Source: Campylobacter lari
GTDB taxonomy: Bacteria > Campylobacterota > Campylobacteria > Campylobacterales > Campylobacteraceae
Reading direction: 5' to 3'
DNA: 64,000 nt
NCBI RefSeq assembly: GCF_004357905.1
Contig: NZ_SMTT01000004.1
Location: forward strand, 62,001-126,000
This document shows positions 20,606-28,287 of this stretch, in pieces. The notes under the pieces are model-generated. The model saw only the letters and a list, made by a program, of their open reading frames with translations, made no database searches and was not told the DNA's origin. Every line of letters starts with the position of its first letter. The stretch's first letter is position 1. The translations under genes were made by a program, and so were the position numbers.

Positions 20606-21286
20606 CTATAATTTACTAAGTTCTTCTATATTTGTTTTGCTAAATTTAGTAGGAAGTCTTGGCTCATAAGGAAGTCTTTGTAAAGCCTCATCTGCTATAC
20701 TTTTACCTTCTTTTTTTATAGGTGCTTGTACTTCCAAATAAGCTCTTTCATTTGCAAAAAAGACTTTCATAATATTGGCAATAGCAATGTAAAAATTTGA
20801 GTTTTTGTGGATTTGTAATTTTTCTATAAACTCATCTATTACAGGGTTTATCACAAAACGAAATAATTGCTGTGCAACTTTTAAATCATGCTCAATAATA
20901 CTTGCCATAAAAGCAAACAAAAAGCCAAATTCATCTTCACTTTGCCTACAATCTTCTTTTTTTCTAAATTTGGTTTTTCTAATGATTTCACAGGCTTGAA
21001 GCTTCATTTTGCCATCATCTCTACCCTCATCATAAAAAGAAGCACTAATAGGCACATTCACATAAGAAAAATCAAAAAACACTCCATTTTGTTCTTCTTT
21101 AAAACTTGCAAAATCACATACACTAAGTTTTTCAAAATCAAATTTTAAACTATCATCTAAAGGACTTTGAGCTAAAACTAAAACTTGCTCATGCCAAATT
21201 TTAAACTCATTTTCATCAATAAAATTAAAAGCTTTTGAAAAAAATTCATAAAAATATTTACGCGAAAGATCAATATCTTGTATCAT
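20606..21286 (-). CDS. TorD/DmsD-like chaperone for FdhA
   Basis: A 226-residue soluble, all-helical protein (Cj1514c-like). The family hallmark region is visible as EDEFGFLFAFMASIIEHDLKVAQQLF followed by FVINPVIDEFIEKLQ, the E-Y/F-x-x-L and PDH-like helices of TorD proteins. Such chaperones bind the Tat signal of a molybdoenzyme until the cofactor is inserted; here the client should be FdhA. Its ribosome site (AAGGA) lies in the right arm of a 15-base inverted repeat directly upstream, which suggests regulation at this point of the operon. 175 bases separate it from the small Tat gene. Confidence 0.8.
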   Translation of the reverse strand: MIQDIDLSRKYFYEFFSKAFNFIDENEFKIWHEQVLVLAQSPLDDSLKFDFEKLSVCDFASFKEEQNGVFFDFSYVNVPISASFYDEGRDDGKMKLQACEIIRKTKFRKKEDCRQSEDEFGFLFAFMASIIEHDLKVAQQLFRFVINPVIDEFIEKLQIHKNSNFYIAIANIMKVFFANERAYLEVQAPIKKEGKSIADEALQRLPYEPRLPTKFSKTNIEELSKL

Positions 21287-21287
21287 T

Positions 21288-21329
21288 AATTTTCCTTGTT
21301 ATTTTTATTTGATTATAACAAGGAAAATT
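21288..21329 (-). promoter_or_regulatory. 15-base inverted repeat spanning an internal promoter and the torD-like ribosome site
   Basis: AATTTTCCTTGTTAT at 21288-21302 and its exact complement at 21315-21329 are separated by 12 bases. On the minus strand the upstream arm contains TGTTATAAT (an extended -10, TATAAT at 21312-21317) and the downstream arm contains AAGGAAAATT, the ribosome site of the gene starting at 21286. No T-run follows on the gene side. It may be an operator over a promoter, or, in read-through RNA from fdhC, a hairpin hiding the ribosome site. Confidence 0.7.
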
Positions 21330-21349
21330 TAAAAAAATCAAGTGAGATT

Positions 21350-22279
21350 TTAAAATTTTGTTTTAGAATCGTAAGTAAACGATGGATTGATTTGTTTTTT
21401 ATCGCTTAGTTCTTTATACCAATAAGAATGTAAAATATAAACTTCCTCTTCTTCTTTATAACCACTAATCATAGAGTGGATACTTCCTTTAATAGCAAAT
21501 ACGGCCATATAAATATGAATAGCAAAAAATACTGCACATAAAATACCCAAAATATTATGGATGATAGCTGAAGCTCTTAAAATATCTATATGAGAAATGC
21601 CAAAAATAGATTGCAAAGAAGTAGAATTAAAATCAAGGAAAAACATAAACGCACCGGTGATTATCATCAAAAAGCCACCAAAAACAGCTATATAATACCA
21701 AGATTTTTGACCAAAGTTAAACTTACCCGCAGGCACAGGTTTTTTCTCTTTGCTTAAATATCCACCTACTATCATCATCCATCTTAAATCATAACTTGCA
21801 GGAAGCATTCTTTTAATCCAACACAAAAGCATAGGAATGATGGAAATGATAAATAAAATAGTAGCAATACCATGTAAGTTTTTACACATTCTTACAAAAA
21901 ATCCACCGCCAAAATACGATCCAAAAATCATAATAAGTCCGGTTGGTACAAGGATAATCCAAGAGATTGCTGCTACAAAATGAAACAATCTTTCAAATAC
22001 TGAAAAAGCGTAAATTTTCTTACCATCATGAGAAAATTTCTTTGGACCTATGACCATATAATGCAAAGCAAAAGCTGAAATTACCACTATAAGTATAATC
22101 AAAACAGCACTTGCAATATACTCACCTTGCAGTTTAGTCCACAAAGCACCAAAATTTTGATAACTTTCTATATTCATCACTCTTTGCACATCCCAAATTT
22201 GAGTATTTTTAACTTCAAAATTTTCTTGAGCAAATAGAAAGTTAAAACAGGCTAAAAGAGCTAGTATAACTCTATGCAT
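21350..22279 (-). CDS. fdhC: formate dehydrogenase cytochrome b subunit
   Basis: FdhC anchors the enzyme and passes electrons to the menaquinone pool through two b hemes. The 309-residue protein has a signal peptide (residues 1-17, LLACFNFLFA) and about five membrane helices. Candidate heme His residues are in VFERLFHFVAAISW, NLHGIATILF and IIHNILGILCAVFFAIHIYMAVF. Here fdhC comes before the chaperone gene and fdhA, while from memory C. jejuni has it after fdhB, so the operon is rearranged. It is separated from the next gene by the inverted repeat at 21288-21329. Confidence 0.88.
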   Translation of the reverse strand: MHRVILALLACFNFLFAQENFEVKNTQIWDVQRVMNIESYQNFGALWTKLQGEYIASAVLIILIVVISAFALHYMVIGPKKFSHDGKKIYAFSVFERLFHFVAAISWIILVPTGLIMIFGSYFGGGFFVRMCKNLHGIATILFIISIIPMLLCWIKRMLPASYDLRWMMIVGGYLSKEKKPVPAGKFNFGQKSWYYIAVFGGFLMIITGAFMFFLDFNSTSLQSIFGISHIDILRASAIIHNILGILCAVFFAIHIYMAVFAIKGSIHSMISGYKEEEEVYILHSYWYKELSDKKQINPSFTYDSKTKF

Positions 22280-22415
22280 AAATTACTCCTAAACATTACA
22301 CGCTAGAAAAAGCTTAGCATTGTAGTTTTGTTAATTTTCAGTTTCCATTTTTATTTTAAAAAAAGTTTTATTTAAAAAACATAAATTTGCAAAAAACTAC
22401 AAAAAAACTCAATTT

Positions 22416-23579
22416 TTAGTTTCTTTTTGAATAATTTTCATAACAAAACTCTCTTATCATAGATAAATTTTCATTCTTATCTAAGAACATTAAATTTGGA
22501 AGTCTTACTCCATTAAAAGTAGTGTTTTTAACTATGGAATAATGAATTTGATCTAAAAATACTATTTTTTGTCCTATTTTTAACTCTTGTTTAAAAGCAT
22601 ACTCGCCCATGATATCCCCTGCTAAGCAAGTATTACCACCAAGTAAATAAGCAAATTCGTTTTCTTTTAACTCGCTGTAATTTTGTCCATCACGACTTGA
22701 TAAAATTCTAGCATTTAAAACCTCGCTTGTATAAGGCATAATGATAGTATCTGGCATATGAGCTTCACTTGAAGTATCTAAAATAGCTATTTTTTTCTCA
22801 TTTTCTACTATATCTATCACACTTGCAACTAAAGTCCCACACTGCCAACCCACAGCCTCACCTGGCTCAAGATACACTTGCACACCGTATTTATCGCTAA
22901 ATTTTTTACAAAGATCAATTAGTTTTTGCGTGTCATAACCTTCTTTAGTAATATGATGACCTCCACCAAAATTAACCCATTTTATATTTTTAATAAATTT
23001 TGAAAATTTAGCCTCAAAAGCATTTAACACAAGCTCTAAAGAATACGCACTTTCTTCACACAAAGCATGAAAATGAAGCCCACTTAAAGCACTTAAATCT
23101 TCATTTTCAAAATCAATCGCACGAATTCCTAATCTTGAAAATCTACCACAAGGATTATAAAGTTCTTTTGGAGCCACTGATAGCTCTGGATTACAACGCA
23201 AACCAAGAGACTTGTGGCTTGCTTTATCTTTAAATTTTTTAAACTGATTAAAAGAATTAAATACTATATGGTGTGAAAGATCTATGATTTCATCTATTTC
23301 ATCATCTTTAAAAGCAGGTGAAAAAGTATGAATTTCTTTGTTCATATATTCTTTTGCGAATTTAGCTTCCCAAAGCCCACTGCAAGTACAACCTGATAGA
23401 TACTCACCCACTATATCCATAGCACCTGAAAAAGCAAAACCCTTTAGAGCAAGCAAGACTTTTGCTCCACTTTGCTCACTCACTTTAGCCAAAAGCTCAC
23501 AATTTTTTCTAAGCTTGTCTTCTTCTAAAATATAAGCAGGGGTTTGAAAGTCTTTATCTAAATGATTTTTAATTAGCAT
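22416..23579 (-). CDS. nspC: carboxynorspermidine decarboxylase
   Basis: NspC removes CO2 from carboxy(nor)spermidine in the polyamine route that Campylobacter uses instead of SpeE. The 387-residue protein is a PLP enzyme of the alanine racemase-fold decarboxylase group. The PLP Lys is in VLLALKGFAFSG near residue 46. Other conserved parts are GLRCNPELS, NFGGGHHIT and the VYLEPGEAVGW phosphate-binding region, with DSSEAHMPD-like DTSSEAHMPD. AAGGA precedes the start. It stands alone between fdhC and the divergent copper oxidase (Cj1515c position). Confidence 0.92.
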   Translation of the reverse strand: MLIKNHLDKDFQTPAYILEEDKLRKNCELLAKVSEQSGAKVLLALKGFAFSGAMDIVGEYLSGCTCSGLWEAKFAKEYMNKEIHTFSPAFKDDEIDEIIDLSHHIVFNSFNQFKKFKDKASHKSLGLRCNPELSVAPKELYNPCGRFSRLGIRAIDFENEDLSALSGLHFHALCEESAYSLELVLNAFEAKFSKFIKNIKWVNFGGGHHITKEGYDTQKLIDLCKKFSDKYGVQVYLEPGEAVGWQCGTLVASVIDIVENEKKIAILDTSSEAHMPDTIIMPYTSEVLNARILSSRDGQNYSELKENEFAYLLGGNTCLAGDIMGEYAFKQELKIGQKIVFLDQIHYSIVKNTTFNGVRLPNLMFLDKNENLSMIREFCYENYSKRN

Positions 23580-23680
23580 TATTTGTCCTTAATTTTTTGA
23601 TTTAAAACCACTTGTATAACAAATCATATTAAAATTATATCTTGTTTTTATAATTTACAATCATTAATCAAATAATAGCT

Positions 23681-23686
23681 ATAATC
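23681..23686 (+). promoter_or_regulatory. -10 box for the multicopper oxidase
   Basis: TATAAT with an AT-rich upstream side, 38 bases before the start at 23725. GGAG at 23711-23714 is the ribosome site. No operator is recognised. Confidence 0.5.
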
Positions 23687-23724
23687 AAAATCCAAATCAA
23701 AATTAATTTAGGAGTAAAAATTTA

Positions 23725-25269
23725 ATGGATAGAAGGTTATTTTTAAAATTTAATGCTTTAGGTTTAGCAAGTATTAGCAGTGCTTATGCAATGGGGGATC
23801 ATTCTCATCATAATATGCACTCAAAACATACACAAAAAGATACAAAAGAAATCGATACTTCTTTTATCAAACTAGAAAATCCAAACATTAAACTACTCGA
23901 TGAAAAAGACTTTCCTAGCGGACAAACATTAGCAAATTTAAAACTTCTAAAAAACACAAGTGCAAAGAAAAATTTCTTTAGATCAAGTATAGAAATCAAA
24001 GAAAGTCAAATAGAGCTTGTTAAAGGTAAAAAAACAAAATGCTTCACTTACAATGGCTCTATACCTGGACCCAAAATAGAAGTTTATGAAGGTGACACTG
24101 TAGAAATTTTGGTAAAAAATAGTTTAAAAGAACCAACTACAATCCACTGGCATGGACTTGACATACCACCTGAGCAAGATGGCAACCCACACGATCCTAT
24201 CATGCCTGGTAGAGAAAGAATTTATCGCTTTAAACTTGGAGAAAATTCAGCAGGAACTTACTGGTATCATCCGCACCCACACTACACCACAGCAAAGCAA
24301 GTTTATAAAGGCTTAGCAGGGGTATTTGTAGTAAAAGCTAAAAAAGATGCGTTGTCGCATTTACAAGAACAAGATTGGGTGATTAGTGATCTGCGTTTAG
24401 ATAAAAACGCACAAATTCCTGATAATAATTTATTTGATTGGCTAAATGGTAGAGAAGGAAATTTAGTTCTTATCAATGGACAATTAAAACCAAAAATAAC
24501 ACTTGACAAAGCTCAAAGAATTCGTATTTATAATTTTTGTGCGGCAAGATATTTAAATTTACGCATTAAAGGTGCTAAATTTATTTTAGTAGGAACTGAT
24601 GGAGGGCTTATAGAAAAAGGTGTTGAATTAGATGAATTATTTTTAAGTCCTGCTTCAAGAGTAGAAGTGCTAATCAAAGCAAGTAAGGGTGAATTTAAAC
24701 TTGAAAGTACTTATTATGACCGCGATAAAATGCTTGTTAAAGAAGAACCTTACACTCTTATGTTGGCTGATCTTAAAGTAGAAAAAACTATAGAAAACAT
24801 ACCTGAAAAGCTACGAGAATTTTCACCTTTAAAAGAAGCTACAAGCTTTAAAGAAGTGATTATGAGCGAAGATCATATGCAAATGCATGGTATTAGTAAA
24901 AAAAGTGAAGAAGAAATCAAAAAAAGCCTTGCCTCTATGTTTTTAATCAATGGTAAAACATTTGATATGAATAGAACGGATTTAACCTCAAAATTAAATG
25001 AAGTAGAAGAATGGGTAATAAAAAACAAATCGCATATGGATCATCCTTTCCATATACATGGAACACAATTTGAACTCATATCTTCTAAATTTAAGGGTAA
25101 AATAACAAAAGCAAAATTCAGAGCATTGCAAGATACGATTAATGTAAGACCTGGAGAAGAATTAAGACTTAGAATGAGTCAAAAATTTACCGGTATTAGA
25201 ATGTTTCACTGCCATATTTTAGAGCATGAAGATCTTGGAATGATGGGAATTTTAGAAATCAAAGAATAA
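23725..25269 (+). CDS. cueO: multicopper oxidase, CueO-like
   Basis: A 514-residue periplasmic copper oxidase (Cj1516-like) likely to protect against Cu(I) by oxidising it. It starts with an RR-containing Tat-like signal (DRRLFLKFNALGLA). All four copper motifs are visible: HWHGLDIPPEQDG, YWYHPHPH, HPFHIHGTQFE and FHCHILEHEDLGMMG. A Met/His-rich stretch (MSEDHMQMHGI, about 390-400) may bind substrate copper. A sequon DMNRT places a possible N-glycan at N416. It stands just before moaD but has its own likely promoter. Confidence 0.9.
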   Translation: MDRRLFLKFNALGLASISSAYAMGDHSHHNMHSKHTQKDTKEIDTSFIKLENPNIKLLDEKDFPSGQTLANLKLLKNTSAKKNFFRSSIEIKESQIELVKGKKTKCFTYNGSIPGPKIEVYEGDTVEILVKNSLKEPTTIHWHGLDIPPEQDGNPHDPIMPGRERIYRFKLGENSAGTYWYHPHPHYTTAKQVYKGLAGVFVVKAKKDALSHLQEQDWVISDLRLDKNAQIPDNNLFDWLNGREGNLVLINGQLKPKITLDKAQRIRIYNFCAARYLNLRIKGAKFILVGTDGGLIEKGVELDELFLSPASRVEVLIKASKGEFKLESTYYDRDKMLVKEEPYTLMLADLKVEKTIENIPEKLREFSPLKEATSFKEVIMSEDHMQMHGISKKSEEEIKKSLASMFLINGKTFDMNRTDLTSKLNEVEEWVIKNKSHMDHPFHIHGTQFELISSKFKGKITKAKFRALQDTINVRPGEELRLRMSQKFTGIRMFHCHILEHEDLGMMGILEIKE

Positions 25270-25278
25270 AGGTAAAAA

Positions 25279-25500
25279 ATGGTAAAAGTTGAATTTCTAG
25301 GGCCAATTAACAAAGAAAGCTTAGAGCTAAATGTAAATAATCTTAAAGAATTAAAAGCAATTTTAGGACAAGATGAAAGCTTAAAAGAATGGCTTGAGCT
25401 TTGTGCAGTTGCCTTAAACGATGAAATGGTTTTTAATGATGAAACTACCTTAAAAGATGGGGATAAAATTTGTTTATTACCACCGGTTTGTGGAGGATGA
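25279..25500 (+). CDS. moaD: molybdopterin synthase small subunit
   Basis: MoaD is the ubiquitin-like sulfur carrier for molybdopterin. The 73-residue protein ends LLPPVCGG, the Gly-Gly tail that is thiocarboxylated. AAAGG precedes the start. It is followed 3 bases later by moaE and forms one unit with moaE and moeA; the cofactor is needed by FdhA upstream. Confidence 0.92.
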   Translation: MVKVEFLGPINKESLELNVNNLKELKAILGQDESLKEWLELCAVALNDEMVFNDETTLKDGDKICLLPPVCGG

Positions 25501-25503
25501 GTT

Positions 25504-25950
25504 ATGTTTGAATTACATCAAGGAGCCTTAGAAATTCCTAGCATTTATGCTAGATGGTATGAATATGCTAAAGATAAAAACTGCGGAGCTTTGATCACAT
25601 TTTGCGGTATAGTGAGGGCTGAAGATGAGATTGAGGCTTTGAGTTTTGATATATATGAGCCTTTATTAAAAACTTGGTTTGAAAAATGGTGCCAAAAACT
25701 TGCAAATGAAAATGTAAGCTTGATGTTTGCTCACTCTATCGGCGAGGTTAAGGTGCATGAGAGTTCTTATTTTGCTGGGGTTTTAAGCAAGCAAAGAAAA
25801 TTAGGACTTAAGTTAATTAATGATTTTGTAGAAGATTTTAAAGCAAGCGCACCTATATGGAAATATGATATCATTAATGGCAAAAAAATTTATGCCAAAG
25901 AACGCTCTTTGAAACTTCAAGGAGCAGGAATTTTAAGCACTAAGGACTAA
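25504..25950 (+). CDS. moaE: molybdopterin synthase large subunit
   Basis: MoaE, with MoaD, converts precursor Z (cPMP) to molybdopterin. The 148-residue protein has the family features GALITFCGIVRAED near residues 27-40, the Arg/His region HSIGEVKVHESSYFAGVLS and a Lys pair near AKERSLKLQG. It lies directly between moaD and moeA with almost no spacing (Cj1518 position). Confidence 0.92.
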   Translation: MFELHQGALEIPSIYARWYEYAKDKNCGALITFCGIVRAEDEIEALSFDIYEPLLKTWFEKWCQKLANENVSLMFAHSIGEVKVHESSYFAGVLSKQRKLGLKLINDFVEDFKASAPIWKYDIINGKKIYAKERSLKLQGAGILSTKD

Positions 25951-25951
25951 A

Positions 25952-27133
25952 ATGCTAACTTCTTATAGTCAAAGTTTAGACATACTTCATTCACACATAC
26001 AAACATATGAAAAAATAGAAAACATCGCTTTAACACAGTGCTTAGATAGAATTTTAGCCATAGATATCAAAGCTTCTACTAACAACCCTCAATTTCCCAC
26101 AGCCTCTATGGATGGTTATGCGATCAAATTTAGCGAACAAGATGAGCCTTTGTCTATCATAGGCGAAGTACCTGCTGGAATTTTCCCAAGCTTTAAAATA
26201 CAAAATAAAGAATGTGTTAAAACCTTTACAGGCTCTTTGATGAGTGAAGGTTGTGATACCTTAGTGCCTGTGGAAAAAGTTGAGGTTAAAAACGGTGTGG
26301 TTTATATAAAAGAAAAAGTTCCACAAGGCTTTGCTGTGAGAAAGGTGGGCGAAAGCTACACCAAGGGCGAAATTTTACTCACTAAAGGCACAAAACTAGG
26401 TTATAGCGAGATAGCACTTTTAGCTGAGCTTGGATATTTTCACATTAGTGTTTTTGCTAAACCTATCATAGGCGTGCTAAGTAGCGGAAGTGAGATCAAA
26501 GACTTAGGCGAAAGCTTAGAACACCCTGCACAAATTCGCTCATCAAACCATGTAGCCATAGCTAATATGGCAAAAAAACTTGGTGCTGAAGCTAGAATTT
26601 TTCCACTTTTAAAAGATGATATGCAAAAAACCCCAAGTGTTTTAAAACAAGCACTTAATGCGTGTGATATTTTAGTTACCACTGGTGGAGTTTCCATGGG
26701 GGATTTTGACTTTTTAAAGCAAGCTGTTAAAGAGTATGAAATCATCATAGATAAAGTCGATGTAAAACCTGGCAAACACATCAAAATAGCCAAATTTGAA
26801 GATAAATTCATCTTTGCTCTACCGGGTTTTCCATACTCGGCTATGGTGATGTTTAATTTATATGTAAGAGAACTTTTAAATGCTTGGCTTTTACAAGAAA
26901 AAGACTATATATTTAAAGCATTTGCAAATACTGACTATAAGAAAAAAAGTCCGCATTTAGAATTTGTAGCTTGTAATGTAGAATTTAAAGATGGAAAAAT
27001 TTATGCCAATTTAAAAGGCAAAAAACAAGGCTCAAGTGCTATCATCAACAACCTTAACCACAAAGCTGCATTAATGATAGCAAATGATGATATAAAAGAA
27101 AATGATTTGGTTGATATAATTTTTATGCCTTGA
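25952..27133 (+). CDS. moeA: molybdopterin molybdenumtransferase
   Basis: MoeA inserts molybdenum into molybdopterin-AMP. The 393-residue protein shows MDGYAIKF (the conserved DGYA near residue 54), FTGSLMSEGCDTLVPVE, GVLSSGSEI and the MPT-binding TTGGVSMGDFDFLK, then KPGKHIKIAKF and ALPGFPYSAMV. It follows moaE by one base. In C. jejuni a CRISPR-Cas locus follows this gene; here a short convergent gene does. Confidence 0.93.
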   Translation: MLTSYSQSLDILHSHIQTYEKIENIALTQCLDRILAIDIKASTNNPQFPTASMDGYAIKFSEQDEPLSIIGEVPAGIFPSFKIQNKECVKTFTGSLMSEGCDTLVPVEKVEVKNGVVYIKEKVPQGFAVRKVGESYTKGEILLTKGTKLGYSEIALLAELGYFHISVFAKPIIGVLSSGSEIKDLGESLEHPAQIRSSNHVAIANMAKKLGAEARIFPLLKDDMQKTPSVLKQALNACDILVTTGGVSMGDFDFLKQAVKEYEIIIDKVDVKPGKHIKIAKFEDKFIFALPGFPYSAMVMFNLYVRELLNAWLLQEKDYIFKAFANTDYKKKSPHLEFVACNVEFKDGKIYANLKGKKQGSSAIINNLNHKAALMIANDDIKENDLVDIIFMP

Positions 27134-27134
27134 T

Positions 27135-27335
27135 TTACGCTGGATGAGAGCTTATGCGTTGTCCTTTTTCATCATAAGTTACAATCCAACTACCTTCTTT
27201 TATACTAACACTAGAACCTGTAAATCCTATCAAAGTATCACCTTTGTTTGTATTTACTGGCTTACTATAAAGCCTCCTATTTCCATCATAAACTTCTACC
27301 CACGAACCACTAACTTTAGCCAAAGTAATAGCCAT
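27135..27335 (-). CDS. small protein with an internal repeat, function unknown
   Basis: A 66-residue protein I do not recognise by name. Its two halves match each other: SGSWVEVYDGNRRLYSKPV and EGSWIVTYDEKGQRISSHPA share GSW...YD......S.P. No signal peptide or membrane segment is seen. GGAG lies before the ATG, and a T14 tract followed by TATTAT is upstream, so it is probably expressed and possibly tuned by tract length. It is convergent with moeA, two bases apart. Confidence 0.65.
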   Translation of the reverse strand: MAITLAKVSGSWVEVYDGNRRLYSKPVNTNKGDTLIGFTGSSVSIKEGSWIVTYDEKGQRISSHPA

Positions 27336-27373
27336 TTTTTCTCCTTTAATTAAAATCGAAGGACGATAATATC

Positions 27374-27387
27374 AAAAAAAAAAAAAA
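27374..27387. repeat. A14 homopolymer tract
   Basis: Fourteen A on the plus strand (T14 on the minus strand) lying about 40 bases before the start of the 66-residue gene and directly next to GATATTAT, a possible -10. Tracts of this length vary by slippage and could change promoter strength. Confidence 0.75.
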
Positions 27388-27453
27388 ACGCAAGAGCCAA
27401 TTAGTCATTTTTAAAAATTGATGATTTAAAGCAAAATTTAACAAGGATGTAAA

Positions 27454-27690
27454 ATAGATAAAAAATTAAATGATTTTTTTAAATTAAGAAAAGAATTTTA
27501 TACTTTCTTTGATGAACACATACCAAAAATGGAAAAAGTTGATATTTTTGATTTTTCTAAAGCAAAAACTATGGGATGTAAAGGAAGTTTATAATCATTT
27601 TATAAATTCGACTATGCTATAAAAAAATGCTCGCTTGATATTTATAGAGCTTTTGATATTAGCTATAACAAAGATATAAAAAAATTTTAA
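27454..27690 (+). pseudogene. decayed small gene, function unknown
   Basis: A reading frame of 79 codons with an AAGGA ribosome site at 27442-27446 but ATA (27454-27456) where an ATG would be expected, and an in-frame TAA at 27592-27594. The frame reads IDKKLNDFFKLRKEFYTFF near the start and SFYKFDYAIKKCSLDIYRAF after the stop, ending at a second TAA. Composition is protein-like on both sides of the stop. I do not recognise the family. It fills most of the roughly 400-base gap between the 66-residue gene and the hsd locus; the remainder of that gap shows nothing beyond the A14 tract and a weak terminator. Confidence 0.45.
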
Positions 27691-27730
27691 TGACAAGGTA
27701 TAAATTTTTAACTTTTATTAAATTTTAAAA

Positions 27731-27746
27731 AAGATTTTTTAATCTT
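27731..27746 (-). terminator. weak terminator after the hsd operon
   Basis: On the minus strand AAGATT, loop AAAA, AATCTT followed by further T (TTTT). The stem is short and AT-only and overlaps the end of the 182-residue gene, so efficiency is doubtful. Confidence 0.4.
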
Positions 27747-28287
27747 GATTTTTAATAAATTCGCTTTTATTAAATTCTTTAAAATTATACCAAGCTAAGA
27801 CATTATAAACAAATCCTATAACAAAAAATACAAATCCTATTAAAATAGGCAATGTTAAAAAACCATAAAAATACATTTTACAAACTTTTATAAAATAAAA
27901 CTGATTAGCTACTCTAGCTATCTCATAAAAAATTCTTTTTAAGAATTTAAAATATAGCAAACAAAATAAAATATGTATAGCCAACAAAAACGGAGTAAAA
28001 AACATTAATAAAAAATATTCTTCATTTAAAAAAACATAATAAAAAAATAAAATCATAAAATAAAGTAAAATAAAATAAAAAAATAAAATAAAAAGTGTTA
28101 TAAAATAATTCTTGAATAAATTCTTAGCACTAGTATAAGTTTTTAATTGATATAAAACTATCATATATAATGTCGCGCTAATTACACTTAAAAAACCCAT
28201 ATAAGGCATAAAAGAACATAAATAAAAAGTTAAATAAAAAAGGGCTATAACCCTCACATTTTTAGATTTCTTTTTTATATCTATCAT
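27739..28287 (-). CDS. integral membrane protein of the hsd locus, function unknown
   Basis: A 182-residue protein with about five hydrophobic segments (IALFYLTFYLCSFMPYMGFL, a long aromatic stretch at 65-85, LLMFFTPFLLAIHILFCLL, LPILIGFVFFVIGFVY). It is rich in Phe and Tyr and has no motif I recognise. Its start overlaps the hsdM stop by 4 bases, so it is translated with hsdM and is the last gene of the restriction locus. Membrane proteins are sometimes linked to defence effectors, but nothing in the sequence shows such a role. Confidence 0.7.
   Translation of the reverse strand: MIDIKKKSKNVRVIALFYLTFYLCSFMPYMGFLSVISATLYMIVLYQLKTYTSAKNLFKNYFITLFILFFYFILLYFMILFFYYVFLNEEYFLLMFFTPFLLAIHILFCLLYFKFLKRIFYEIARVANQFYFIKVCKMYFYGFLTLPILIGFVFFVIGFVYNVLAWYNFKEFNKSEFIKNQD

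Noticed and set aside
27133-28287. CRISPR-Cas locus after moeA, as in C. jejuni
   Set aside because: No direct repeats with spacers and no cas-like proteins are present; the region holds a small gene, a gene remnant and the hsd locus.
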